This document shows, one piece after another, positions 51,795-60,672 of a stretch of 64,000 nt of DNA. The DNA comes from an uncultured Mobiluncus sp. (GTDB lineage Bacteria; Actinomycetota; Actinomycetes; Actinomycetales; Actinomycetaceae): positions 113,290-177,289 of the forward strand of contig NZ_CABTWO010000002.1 in the NCBI RefSeq assembly GCF_902488535.1, in the 5' to 3' direction. The position numbers and the translations under genes were made by a program. How positions within the stretch are numbered: position 1 is the first letter of the stretch; every line of letters starts with the position of its first letter. The notes beneath the pieces were generated by a model. It did no database searches. It saw only the letters and a program-made list of their open reading frames with translations, and was not told where the DNA came from.

Positions 51795-53459
51795 TTACTT
51801 TGCCAAAGCCTGGGCCACCACCTGTTTTGCTTCCTCCTGAATAGCCTTGAGATGCTCAGGACCCTTAAACGATTCGGCATAAATCTTATAAATATCTTCG
51901 GTGCCCGAGGGACGCGCGGCGAACCAAGCGTCCTTGGTGGTGACTTTCAACCCGCCGATAGCGGCGTGGTTGCCCGGCGCCTGTACCAGGCGGTCGACAA
52001 TCGGTTGCCCGCCCAGAGTCGAGGCCGCAACGTCTTCGGGTGCCAAGGCCGCGAGTTTGGTCTTTTCCGCCTTGGTAGCGGGGGCGTCCACTCGTTCGTA
52101 AGCGGAGGCACCAAACCGGGCCACCTGTTCCTCGTGCAGAGCGCTGGGAGTTTTCCCGGTCACTGCGAGGATCTCGGAGGCCAGCAGAGCCGCAATCAAC
52201 CCGTCCTTGTCGGTGGTCCACACGGTGCCGTCTTTGCGCAAGAAAGATGCGCCGGCGGATTCCTCGCCTCCGAAGCCTACGGACCCATCGAGCAACCCGG
52301 GCACAAAGTACTTGAAACCGACTGGGACCTCGACAAGTTTGCGTCCCATATCGGCCACTACCCGGTCAATTAAAGCCGAGGACACCAGGGTTTTACCTAC
52401 GGCACAGCCCTGCGCCCAGTGCGGACGGTGGGTGAACAGGTACTCGATTGCCACCGCCAGATAGTGATTGGGATTCATCAGGCCGTCGGCAGTAACGATA
52501 CCGTGACGGTCCGAATCAGCATCATTTCCAGTCGCAATATCATAGGGAGCCGAACCGCCTTCCATCACCTGACGCAGAGAAGCCATCGCGTATGGTGAGG
52601 AGCAGTCCATCCGAATCTTGCCGTCCCAGTCCAAAGTCATGAAAGACCAGCGCGGATCGACCTTTTCGTTCACCACCGTCAGATTTAATCCGTAACGCTC
52701 CGCGATGGCAGCCCAGTAGTCTACCGAAGCGCCACCCAAGGGGTCAGCCCCGATACGAATCCCCGCGGACCGAATCGCCTCAACGTCAACTACGTCAATC
52801 AATGAATCGACGTATGACGGTAGAAAATCTGTTTTCCCGATGAAATCAGATTGCTCAGGATGCGGACTCCTCGGTACTGAACGCCACCCCTGACGCAAAA
52901 TTTCGTTGGCACGATTAGCAATCCAGGAAGTCGCGTCTGAATCGGCGGGACCCCCGCTGGGCGGGTTGTATTTAAAGCCGCCGTCACGAGGCGGATTGTG
53001 CGAAGGGGTAACGACGATACCGTCAGCTAGTCCAGCCCCGCTCAGTCGCACGCCTCCCGCAGTGCCCGCACCATTTGCCTTGAGGATGGCGTGAGATACG
53101 GAGGGCGTGGGGGTGAAAGAGTCGCGCGCGTCAGTCAGAGTGCGCACTTCCATCCCCGCGAGGACTTCCAGCGCGGTACGCCACGCCGGTTCGGACAGGG
53201 CGTGCGTATCGCGACCAATAAACAGAGGCCCGTCGTATCCTTGCGACTGACGGTATTCCACAATCGCGGCCGTGGTGGCTACGATGTGAGCCTCGTTAAA
53301 GGCGCGGTCCAGAGATGATCCGCGATGGCCCGAAGTGCCGAACGAAACTGCCTGTGCAGGCTCGTTCACGTCGGGTTCCAGGTCATAGTAAGCGCTGATG
53401 ACTTCATCAACGTTGATTAGGTCTTCCGGTTTGGCAAGTTGTCCAGCTCGTTCATGCAT
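51795..53459 (-). CDS. pgm: Phosphoglucomutase, alpha-D-glucose type
   Basis: 554 residues. Interconverts glucose-1- and glucose-6-phosphate. FGTSGHRGSSLDRAFNEAHI, the phosphoserine loop VVTPSHNPPRDGG (Ser153), metal loop GNDADSDRHGIV, sugar loop FGGEESAGASFLRKDG and the C-terminal ARPSGTEDIYKIYAES are all intact. Compared with E. coli Pgm there is a short Gly/Ala-rich insert before the phosphoserine loop. Divergent from the glycosyltransferase gene. Confidence 0.95.
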   Translation of the reverse strand: MHERAGQLAKPEDLINVDEVISAYYDLEPDVNEPAQAVSFGTSGHRGSSLDRAFNEAHIVATTAAIVEYRQSQGYDGPLFIGRDTHALSEPAWRTALEVLAGMEVRTLTDARDSFTPTPSVSHAILKANGAGTAGGVRLSGAGLADGIVVTPSHNPPRDGGFKYNPPSGGPADSDATSWIANRANEILRQGWRSVPRSPHPEQSDFIGKTDFLPSYVDSLIDVVDVEAIRSAGIRIGADPLGGASVDYWAAIAERYGLNLTVVNEKVDPRWSFMTLDWDGKIRMDCSSPYAMASLRQVMEGGSAPYDIATGNDADSDRHGIVTADGLMNPNHYLAVAIEYLFTHRPHWAQGCAVGKTLVSSALIDRVVADMGRKLVEVPVGFKYFVPGLLDGSVGFGGEESAGASFLRKDGTVWTTDKDGLIAALLASEILAVTGKTPSALHEEQVARFGASAYERVDAPATKAEKTKLAALAPEDVAASTLGGQPIVDRLVQAPGNHAAIGGLKVTTKDAWFAARPSGTEDIYKIYAESFKGPEHLKAIQEEAKQVVAQALAK

Positions 53460-53573
53460 AGCCTCATTGTTTCACCAATTTCTGTTCCGGGGCGGACGTT
53501 TAGAGGGTAAAACCCGGAAACTTCTGGCGTCGAAAGCTCGCATTTGGCCCAATGGAGCTTTAAAATTGCACAC

Positions 53574-54398
53574 GTGCCTGAAGCTGACATGGAAAACATT
53601 AAGAACCCCGCCGCAGCCGTTCCCGATCCGAACCAGAAAGTCGCGGTCATCATCCCTGCTAAGGATGAAGCCGATTCGATTGGGGCGACTATTCGTGCCT
53701 GCAAGGCGCTGCCCCGAGCGGATTTGTTCGTGGTGATTGATGATGGTTCCACCGACAATACGGGAGAAGCCGCGCGTAGTGCCGGTGCCGTGGTGGTGCG
53801 TCATTCCGTCAACCGCGGTAAGGCCAGCGCGATGGAAACTGGAGCAAAAGTCGCGGCTATGCGCGACCCCGAAGACGGTCCTCGCCGTCTCATCCTGTTT
53901 CTGGACGCGGACTTAGGAGATTCCGCGGCCCAGACTTTCCCGCTGGTCGAGGCCGTAATGGAGGGACGCACGGACTGTGCCATAGCCGCGCTGCCCCGCC
54001 AAGCCGGTGCCGGCGGTCACGGTTTTGTGACACGTCTGTCGCGTCGAGCGATTCGCTGGGCGACCGGGTGGGAACCGCTCCAGCCCCTGTCCGGTCAACG
54101 TTGCCTCAGTGCGGAAGCGTTTTTCGATTGTCAGCCTTTGGCGCACAAGTGGGGTGTGGAAACCGGCATGACTATCGACCTGCTGGTTAAGGGGTACTCG
54201 GTGCAGGAAGTTCCCTGCGACCTGACCCACCGTGCTACCGGCAACGATATGGCCGGGTACCGTCACCGGCTGAGCCAATTCCGAGATGTATTCCTAGCCG
54301 CAGCAACACGCTTTGTGCGCCATGTACGGGCTCCGCTGCGGCTGCGCCTAGCCGCGGCGAGTAAACAGCAGCCCGGCGAGGTTTACTGCCTGAAATAA
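53574..54398 (+). CDS. Glycosyltransferase family 2 (GpgS-like)
   Basis: About 274 residues; the GTG at 53574 is my choice, with ATG 53589 and TTG 53544 as alternatives. The GT-A fold shows VAVIIPAKDEADSIGATI, DLFVVIDDGSTDNTGEAA, RHSVNRGKASAMETGA and the metal motif LFLDADLGDSA. A later PLSGQRCLSAEAF resembles the PLAGE-type loop of glucosyl-3-phosphoglycerate synthases. No membrane segment; a cytoplasmic sugar transferase. It is convergent with the envelope protein at 54414. Confidence 0.82.
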   Translation: MPEADMENIKNPAAAVPDPNQKVAVIIPAKDEADSIGATIRACKALPRADLFVVIDDGSTDNTGEAARSAGAVVVRHSVNRGKASAMETGAKVAAMRDPEDGPRRLILFLDADLGDSAAQTFPLVEAVMEGRTDCAIAALPRQAGAGGHGFVTRLSRRAIRWATGWEPLQPLSGQRCLSAEAFFDCQPLAHKWGVETGMTIDLLVKGYSVQEVPCDLTHRATGNDMAGYRHRLSQFRDVFLAAATRFVRHVRAPLRLRLAAASKQQPGEVYCLK

Positions 54399-54413
54399 CG
54401 TTGCGTTGAGCGG

Positions 54414-56519
54414 TTAGCGCTGGGGCTGGTCTGTCAGGAATTTGTGACATCCCTGTGCCAAGATGGCTGGGAACATGACTGCGGCTCCTGCCATGCCCAG
54501 CAGGATTCCAGAATCATTGAGTAGCATTCCCACCACCATAGTGGTACACCAAGCCGTAAATAAGGCTCTTTCCGCGTGATTCCAGGTGATTCCTTCGGGT
54601 TTTAGTTTGGCGCCGATACTGCCCCACAGCCAGCCGTAGTCACGCCGGTAGGGGTTGCGCATATTGGCGAACAGCGGAGCCAGAATAATCGCCAGTGCCA
54701 GCAGGATAGCCAGAATGACACTAATAATGAGCCACGCCGGCCAGCCGGCATTCCAAACCATCGTCGATTTGTTAATCAGTACCGGTAACACTCGACCCTG
54801 GGCGAGGGTATCGATAAAGTTGCCCAAATGAGTGCGTTCCTCGGCAGGTCGCAACCAATCTAAATAAGCAAATATAGCTGCTACGACTACGGTCAATAAG
54901 GCTATCATCGCAGATGATAGGATTGTTAGAGGTTTTCGGTTGAATTTTAAGAACAGTATGGCAAAGCCGGGAATCAGAGCCATCGTGCCGCCGAAATCTG
55001 CCCCCAGACTGGGAGCTGAGTCCAGAATAATCACCGCGCCAGCTAGCACTACCAGCACTACCATCAGGGACTTTTCTGAGACGTTAGGTTGTTTGCGTTG
55101 CTCTACCAGCCCGTAGGCCACCGTAGCCAAGGTGAGCGCCCCGGTGGCGAGTACCGCGAACATGACATTGTCGATACCGAAGAAACGCCCCCCGACTGTT
55201 GATTGCAGACCCATGATGGAATCCAGTACCATCGGGGAACCAATTAAAGGGTCAAGCACCCCTACTATCAGGGACGATATGCTTATTATGAAGAGCGGGC
55301 CGAGGAGGGAATTCAAGCCCAGAGCGCTCCAGACAATCGCCGCTAGGGCGCTGAGAATGACCGGGAGCAGGCAACCCAGCCACAGGTAGCTGACGGCAGC
55401 CACGTCCGTATCGGACGGACCGAGTTCCCACCACGGCACCAAGTTCATGAGGTACGCCATGACCGGAATGAGGGCGGCGAAGGTTGCGACCATTCGCCAA
55501 AATCCCAGCAGCGCCCGGGGCTGTTCCCAGTCTTCACCGAGCCGTGGGTGAGTGCGGCGATTCAGTGTCCATACTGCCACAATCAACAACAAAGCCAGCC
55601 CCACCCCCAAGCCGGGAAGGAACCAAACCTGGACATTGCGAATCATCGCGGCCCGGCGCGCTGCCGACGCGAGATACTCCACTGTGACCACATTTCCCGT
55701 AGTGATGGTTGAACCTTGCACCCACGGTGGTTTCTGGGCTCCGACATAGTCCAAGATAGTGGCGGTCAGGTCGGAGGTTTGTACCCATCCCGGTCGGTGG
55801 GTGGAAGCCGAGGTCGCGCCCCCATTGCCGAACTGAGGGCCGCGCGCCACAAAGACTTGCAGTCTGGGATTTCCCGGCGGAACGATGGCTTTTTGAGGCG
55901 CAGATTTGTCAATTAGGTAAACGTTAGATTCTTGATTTGTCGCGGGTTTATCATCAGCTATTGAGGCAACAATGGTATTCCAACCCGAATCATCACCGCG
56001 CTGCCAGGCGGCGCGAATAATTTGGGGCTGCAGGCGGCGGGGAAACACCCTCATATCGACCACGACGACCGCTCCGGGAGACATGACCTGACTGAGCAGG
56101 TCAGCAAAAACTTCCGGACTGGCGCCCCGGTAGCTAGAATCCGGAGAAAAGCTCAGGGAATCGGGAAACTTGGTACCCGGCGCGTCAGGGTGCATGAAGC
56201 CCAGACCGGCCGCCGCTCCATCACCAAAGAGGTGCAGGTTTGTACCGGAATCCAGCACCGCCCGACCGAGGCTCCAGCCTTTTTCACTTGAGCCCATCCG
56301 GTTTCCCGTCGCCAGTGCCCGAAAACCGGCAGCCGGAACAGTAGTGTTCGCTTTGGTGCGCACCACGGAATTCGCGCGGGTGGAACTGTCCAGGAGTCCT
56401 CGTAAGTCCGGGTCGGCCAGGGAATCGTCATCCCAACGCCATTGCGCACCCAACAAAACTAGCAGCGGCGCGCGGCTCACTTGCGCAGCCATGCTGACCG
56501 AACCGGAGGCACCACCCAA
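54414..56519 (-). CDS. Alkaline-phosphatase-fold plus multi-helix membrane protein, downstream ORF of a probable frameshift pair
   Basis: About 701 residues if begun at TTG 56519. The first 290 residues resemble the extracellular domain of actinobacterial membrane phosphatase-like proteins (APLLVLLGAQWRWDDDSLADPDLRGLL; later VQTSDLTATILDYVGAQKPPWVQG). About twelve membrane helices follow, with GGRFFGIDNVMFAVLATGAL and DSAPSLGADFGGTMALIPGF. There is no signal sequence and no Shine-Dalgarno at TTG 56519 or ATG 56492, although the first domain must be exported. The frame is open upstream to the slippery site at 56561, so it is probably made as a fusion with the 56549-57166 product. Envelope role; substrate unknown. 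Confidence 0.75.
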   Translation of the reverse strand: MGGASGSVSMAAQVSRAPLLVLLGAQWRWDDDSLADPDLRGLLDSSTRANSVVRTKANTTVPAAGFRALATGNRMGSSEKGWSLGRAVLDSGTNLHLFGDGAAAGLGFMHPDAPGTKFPDSLSFSPDSSYRGASPEVFADLLSQVMSPGAVVVVDMRVFPRRLQPQIIRAAWQRGDDSGWNTIVASIADDKPATNQESNVYLIDKSAPQKAIVPPGNPRLQVFVARGPQFGNGGATSASTHRPGWVQTSDLTATILDYVGAQKPPWVQGSTITTGNVVTVEYLASAARRAAMIRNVQVWFLPGLGVGLALLLIVAVWTLNRRTHPRLGEDWEQPRALLGFWRMVATFAALIPVMAYLMNLVPWWELGPSDTDVAAVSYLWLGCLLPVILSALAAIVWSALGLNSLLGPLFIISISSLIVGVLDPLIGSPMVLDSIMGLQSTVGGRFFGIDNVMFAVLATGALTLATVAYGLVEQRKQPNVSEKSLMVVLVVLAGAVIILDSAPSLGADFGGTMALIPGFAILFLKFNRKPLTILSSAMIALLTVVVAAIFAYLDWLRPAEERTHLGNFIDTLAQGRVLPVLINKSTMVWNAGWPAWLIISVILAILLALAIILAPLFANMRNPYRRDYGWLWGSIGAKLKPEGITWNHAERALFTAWCTTMVVGMLLNDSGILLGMAGAAVMFPAILAQGCHKFLTDQPQR

Positions 56520-56561
56520 ACTGGAGACCGATGAAGACGCTCCGGTGGCTATGCTTTTGGG
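56502..56561 (-). promoter_or_regulatory. Candidate programmed -1 frameshift element
   Basis: On the minus strand, slippery heptamer C CCA AAA (56561-56555) is in the X-XXY-YYZ phase of the upstream ORF, which ends at TAG two codons later. A six-base spacer is followed by CCACC-GGAG (56548-56540), pairing with CTCC (56526-56523) and GGTGG (56516-56512). An alternative 7-bp stem ACCGGAG (56546-56540)/CTCCGGT (56508-56502) competes. A -1 slip continues directly in the downstream frame. Confidence 0.55.
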
Positions 56562-57166
56562 ACCGCGACCTCGTGAACCGGGTCAACTGGTGAGCCCTTA
56601 GAGGTAGGGCCCATAGCCACGGGAGGCGCCCCGGCTGGAGCTTCTGAAGCGGTCGGCTCTTGGGGCGCGCCAGGAACTTCAAAAGTCTGAACGACAGTAG
56701 AAGACGAATTCGCGTCATTGGCTGAGGAAGGCTTTGGATTGGCTTGACCTGAGGCCGGCGACTCATCGACCGTCGCCTCGGGAGTTTTCTCAGTCTTTGT
56801 CTGCGTATTAGTTTCTGCGGGAGTTGCACCCGTCTTAGGTTTGATTGCCTCAGAAGTACGACGTCCCGCCTCACTGAGAGAGCCCACATCCAAACCAGCA
56901 ATCATGTGATGCTCGAACGGATCCCAGTGCATTTCTTGGGAAGGATCCCAGGGCCTGGTGTCAAAAGTATTGGTTGAGCTCATCGCTCCGGCGATGAGGC
57001 CCATGCTGACAATAATCGCGGTCAAACCAGCAACCAGGTAACGCGTAGTAGGAAGCGGCTTATAAGAACGCTTAATCGGTTTACGCGTACCGTTGCCCGT
57101 CCGCCCCGACGTCGGGCGTGGAGGCATAGTAGCGGGCTTGACTTTTGTCTGCATGGTTAAAATCAT
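56549..57166 (-). CDS. Signal-anchor protein with long linker, upstream ORF of a probable frameshift pair
   Basis: 205 residues. A basic Pro-rich head, one membrane anchor (YLVAGLTAIIVSMGLIAGAM, about 43-62), then about 140 residues of Ala/Pro/Thr/Ser/Glu-rich linker ending VHEVAVPKA before TAG. It has no folded domain of its own. Its anchor would place the following phosphatase-like domain outside the cell if a -1 shift at CCCAAAA joined it to the 54414 ORF, giving about 917 residues. ATG 57166 or 57154 starts it; neither has a strong ribosome site. Divergent from pheA. Confidence 0.7.
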   Translation of the reverse strand: MILTMQTKVKPATMPPRPTSGRTGNGTRKPIKRSYKPLPTTRYLVAGLTAIIVSMGLIAGAMSSTNTFDTRPWDPSQEMHWDPFEHHMIAGLDVGSLSEAGRRTSEAIKPKTGATPAETNTQTKTEKTPEATVDESPASGQANPKPSSANDANSSSTVVQTFEVPGAPQEPTASEAPAGAPPVAMGPTSKGSPVDPVHEVAVPKA

Positions 57167-57223
57167 ACCGATTTTTGTGGAAATTGCGCTGCTTCGCGAT
57201 AATTATTTTGAGGAGTACCATCT

Positions 57224-58234
57224 ATGAACACTGTATCAAATAACTCTGCATCATCGATTTCGACTGGAACATCACTTCCCGGACCGGAGGTGAGAGGTCC
57301 TCTGCGGGTTTCCTTCCTGGGACCTTTCGGGACTTTTAGCGAGCAAGCGACCCGAGAAATCACGCCCCGTGACGCCACCTTGATTCCCGCGGCCGGCGTC
57401 GAATCTGCCCTGCACCTGGTTCGTACCGGCGAGGCTGATCGCGCTGTCGTGCCTATTGAGAACTCCGTTGAAGGAGGCGTTAACGCTACTTTGGACGCTT
57501 TAGCTCACGGCCAGCCCCTGACGATTGTGGGTGAAGTTTTAGTACCGATTGCCTTTGCGTTGATGGTACGGGCAGATTCCGGACTTGAGTTGAGTCACAT
57601 CAAAAGAATCGGCACCCATCCGCACGCCTGGGCGCAAACTCGCTGTTGGGTGGAACAGCATATCGGTGAGGTGACTCATATCCCGACCACTTCCACGGCC
57701 GCGGCTGCAAAACTGCTGGTGGAGGACGACTCGTGCGGCTATGACGCGGCTCTTTGCTCCGCAGTATCCGCTTCGGCCTATGGCGGAAAAACTCTCGCGG
57801 AGGGGATTGCCGATGACGACAGTGCCCAAACCCGATTTGTCCTGGTTTCCCCTCCCGGAGCCATTCCTCCCCCCACCGGCGCGGACAAAACCACAGTTCA
57901 GGTGACGTTACCGGATAATGAATCCGGCGCCCTGCTGACCATGCTGGAACAGTTTTCGGCACGGGGAGTAAACCTTTCGCGCATCGAATCACGGCCGGTC
58001 GGAGGGCATTTTGACCGCTACGCCTTTTCCATTGATATCGAGGGTCATATTTTTGAAGGACGTGTCAAAGATGCGTTGATGGGGCTGCACCGAACCTGCC
58101 CCGAAGTGCGGTTTTTAGGCTCCTACCCGCGGGCGGATCGGATGCGCACCCAGATCGTGCGGGGAACGGCGAATATGGATTTCGCTACGGCACAAGCCTG
58201 GATGGAACAGGTCGTCTCCGGTCGCGCGGTGTGA
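57224..58234 (+). CDS. pheA: Prephenate dehydratase
   Basis: 336 residues from ATG 57224 (GAGGAG upstream). Converts prephenate to phenylpyruvate in phenylalanine synthesis. VSFLGPFGTFSEQAT, VVPIENSVEGGVNATLDAL and the catalytic TRFVLVSP are typical of the PDT domain. The C-terminal ACT domain with ESRPVGGHFDRYAFSIDIEGH carries the ESRP feedback site. An N-terminal Ser-rich extension of about 27 residues is unusual, and an earlier start within the frame is not available. Confidence 0.94.
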   Translation: MNTVSNNSASSISTGTSLPGPEVRGPLRVSFLGPFGTFSEQATREITPRDATLIPAAGVESALHLVRTGEADRAVVPIENSVEGGVNATLDALAHGQPLTIVGEVLVPIAFALMVRADSGLELSHIKRIGTHPHAWAQTRCWVEQHIGEVTHIPTTSTAAAAKLLVEDDSCGYDAALCSAVSASAYGGKTLAEGIADDDSAQTRFVLVSPPGAIPPPTGADKTTVQVTLPDNESGALLTMLEQFSARGVNLSRIESRPVGGHFDRYAFSIDIEGHIFEGRVKDALMGLHRTCPEVRFLGSYPRADRMRTQIVRGTANMDFATAQAWMEQVVSGRAV

Positions 58235-58291
58235 GGTTGCCGGGGGGACGCGTTATCCAAAGATGGGGCGTAAAACGGTTATGCTTTATAC

Positions 58292-59581
58292 ATGATTGAT
58301 TTGCGTGCGATGAAAGACAATCCGGAACCGATGCGGGCCTCTCAGGTGGCTCGCGGTAACGACCCCGCAACTGTAGACCAGGCCTTAGCTGCCGATGAAC
58401 GCCGCCGGGCGGCCCTGACCGCTTTTGAAACTGCGCGAGCCGAACAAAAGGCCTTTTCAAAGACCATCGGCAGTGCCTCGAAGGAGGAACGCCCCGCCCT
58501 GCTGGAGCAAGCCAAGGAGCTGAGCGAAAAAGTCAAGGCTTTAGAAGCTACGTCTAATCAGGCCGCCGAGGAAGCCAAGCAGGCCGCGATGGTGCTGGAA
58601 AACCTGATTTTGGAGGGAGTTCCTTCTGGCGGCGAAGACGATTACGAGGTACTGGGCCAGGAGGGCGTGCCGATTCGCGACTTTGCGGCGGAAGGCTTCA
58701 CCCCCAAGGATCATCTCGACCTCGGTATCGGTTTGGACGCCATAGACACTGACCGGGGCGCCAAAGTTTCGGGGGCGCGGTTCTATTATTTGAAGGGCGT
58801 GGGTGCCCGCCTCGAACTCGCCATCCTCAACGCTGCCTTTGACACCGCCATGGCTCACGGGTTCACCCCGATGATTACGCCGTGCATGGTGTCACCTGAG
58901 ACGATGAGCGGGACGGGATTCCTGGGCGAGCACTCGGACGAGATTTACTACCTACCGGCAGATGATTTGTACCTCACCGGAACTTCGGAAGTTGCTTTGG
59001 CTGGCTATCACACGGGAGAAATCATTGACCTTTCCGCCGGTCCTAAGCGTTATACCGGCTGGTCCGCTTGTTTTAGGCGCGAAGCGGGTTCCTACGGTAA
59101 GGATACGCGCGGCATTATTCGCGTCCACCAGTTCCACAAGGTTGAGATGTTTTCCTATTGCAAGCCCGAAGATGCGCTGGCGGAGCATCAAAAGCTGCTC
59201 AATATGGAACGCGAAATGCTCGCCAAGGTGGAACTACCCTATCGAGTCATCAATACAGCGGCCGGGGATCTCGGTTCCAGCGCGGCGCAAAAGTTTGACT
59301 GCGAAGCCTGGCTGCCCACCCAGAAGCGGTTTATGGAAGTAACGTCTACCTCCAACTGCACGACTTTCCAGGCGCGACGCCTGGGAATTCGCTACCGCGA
59401 TGCGGAAGGAAAACCGCAGGTATGCGCCACTTTGAACGGAACGTTAGGAACTACGCGCTGGATTGTGGCTATTTTAGAAAACCACCAGCAGGCCGATGGT
59501 TCGGTGCGGGTCCCTGCCGGATTGCGTCCCTATCTGGGCGGGTTGGAAGTTTTGGAACCTGTTAGTCAACCAGGTAAATAA
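58292..59581 (+). CDS. serS: Seryl-tRNA synthetase
   Basis: 429 residues, class II synthetase. The N-terminal antiparallel coiled coil (about 30-105) grips the tRNA-Ser long arm. Motif 2 CFRREAGSYGKDTRGIIRVHQFHKVEMF and motif 3 near NGTLGTTRWIVAILENHQ are intact, as is TGTSEVALAGYHTGEII. Full length. Three serine tRNA genes occur in this window. Confidence 0.97.
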   Translation: MIDLRAMKDNPEPMRASQVARGNDPATVDQALAADERRRAALTAFETARAEQKAFSKTIGSASKEERPALLEQAKELSEKVKALEATSNQAAEEAKQAAMVLENLILEGVPSGGEDDYEVLGQEGVPIRDFAAEGFTPKDHLDLGIGLDAIDTDRGAKVSGARFYYLKGVGARLELAILNAAFDTAMAHGFTPMITPCMVSPETMSGTGFLGEHSDEIYYLPADDLYLTGTSEVALAGYHTGEIIDLSAGPKRYTGWSACFRREAGSYGKDTRGIIRVHQFHKVEMFSYCKPEDALAEHQKLLNMEREMLAKVELPYRVINTAAGDLGSSAAQKFDCEAWLPTQKRFMEVTSTSNCTTFQARRLGIRYRDAEGKPQVCATLNGTLGTTRWIVAILENHQQADGSVRVPAGLRPYLGGLEVLEPVSQPGK

Positions 59582-59628
59582 CTTGCATAGCTTTTTAGCA
59601 CGATATTAACCCGATACCGGAGGTTTTT

Positions 59629-60498
59629 TTGGGCGAGTACACCGAACAAGTCACACGCCACGCCATTGCGCTGGGCCTGATGGGCTTGCCCGAAAATCCT
59701 CGTGATGTGTTGGTCTCCCTGGACATTGACGGCACCATAGTCACCCCTGAACAGCAGATTTATCCCAAGGTAAAGGAATACGCCGACCGGCTTCGTATCG
59801 GTGGGGTGCATATCTGCATTACGACGGGACGTTCCGTCCCGGCTACTCTGCCGGTGGTGAAGGGGCTGGAACTGGAGAGTGCCTGGATTGCTAGCGCCAA
59901 CGGCTCCCTGGTCGGTCACTTTACTCAAGCCGGCGGTTACACCCTGACGAATCAATACACTTTCGACCCGCGTCCAATCGTGGCTCGCGTGTTGCAGGTG
60001 CTTCCCGAAGCCTGCATTGGGGTCGAGGACAATCCTCTCGGTTTTCGGGTTTCCAAGCCCTTCCCGCCCGGAGAACTGCGCGAAACTCTGGAGGTTCAAG
60101 ACCTCGATATACTCTTGGCGACTCCGGTTTCCCGAGTGGTCATTCGCGAACCCGAGTTGAATAACGAGGAATTTCATCGCGCGGTCAAACGCATAGATTT
60201 TACCGGAGTGGAACATGCCATCGGGTGGCGTTCCTGGCTGGACATCAATCCACCGGGAACCTCAAAAGGGCACGGGCTTGCCACTGTTTGTGAGAATTTG
60301 GGGGTTGACCTGGGTCACACTATTGCCATTGGAGACGGCGGTAACGATATTCCCCTGCTGCGGACTGCCGGCTACGGGGTCGCCATGGGAAATGCCCGAC
60401 CCGAAGTAAAAGCAGCCGCTGACGCCACTACCCTGCCGGACACGCAGCAGGGCGCGGGTGCAGTGTTGGAAGCTCTCACCCAGGTAATGGGACTTTAA
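59629..60498 (+). CDS. HAD-superfamily Cof-type phosphatase
   Basis: 289 residues from a TTG with GGAGG upstream. DVLVSLDIDGTIVTPEQQI (nucleophile Asp pair), ITTGRSVPATL, a C2-type cap, and the C-terminal GDGGNDIPLLRTAGYGVAMGNARPEVKAAAD. Acts on phosphorylated sugars or cofactors; substrate unknown. Follows serS by 48 bases and may be cotranscribed. Confidence 0.88.
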   Translation: MGEYTEQVTRHAIALGLMGLPENPRDVLVSLDIDGTIVTPEQQIYPKVKEYADRLRIGGVHICITTGRSVPATLPVVKGLELESAWIASANGSLVGHFTQAGGYTLTNQYTFDPRPIVARVLQVLPEACIGVEDNPLGFRVSKPFPPGELRETLEVQDLDILLATPVSRVVIREPELNNEEFHRAVKRIDFTGVEHAIGWRSWLDINPPGTSKGHGLATVCENLGVDLGHTIAIGDGGNDIPLLRTAGYGVAMGNARPEVKAAADATTLPDTQQGAGAVLEALTQVMGL

Positions 60499-60672
60499 GG
60501 TATCCGAGCTGCCTCTCTCGGGGAAAGGCTCCCGGCAAAATCCTGCCAGCCGAACTGAAATCTTACTCTCTGCACTAATTTCATAAGTGTTGTTAATTCA
60601 ACTGAAATCGAAAAAACTTAGGAATCAGCGGGTAAAATTTTTGTATCGGAGGCTCGTAAGGAGGGTGCGATA

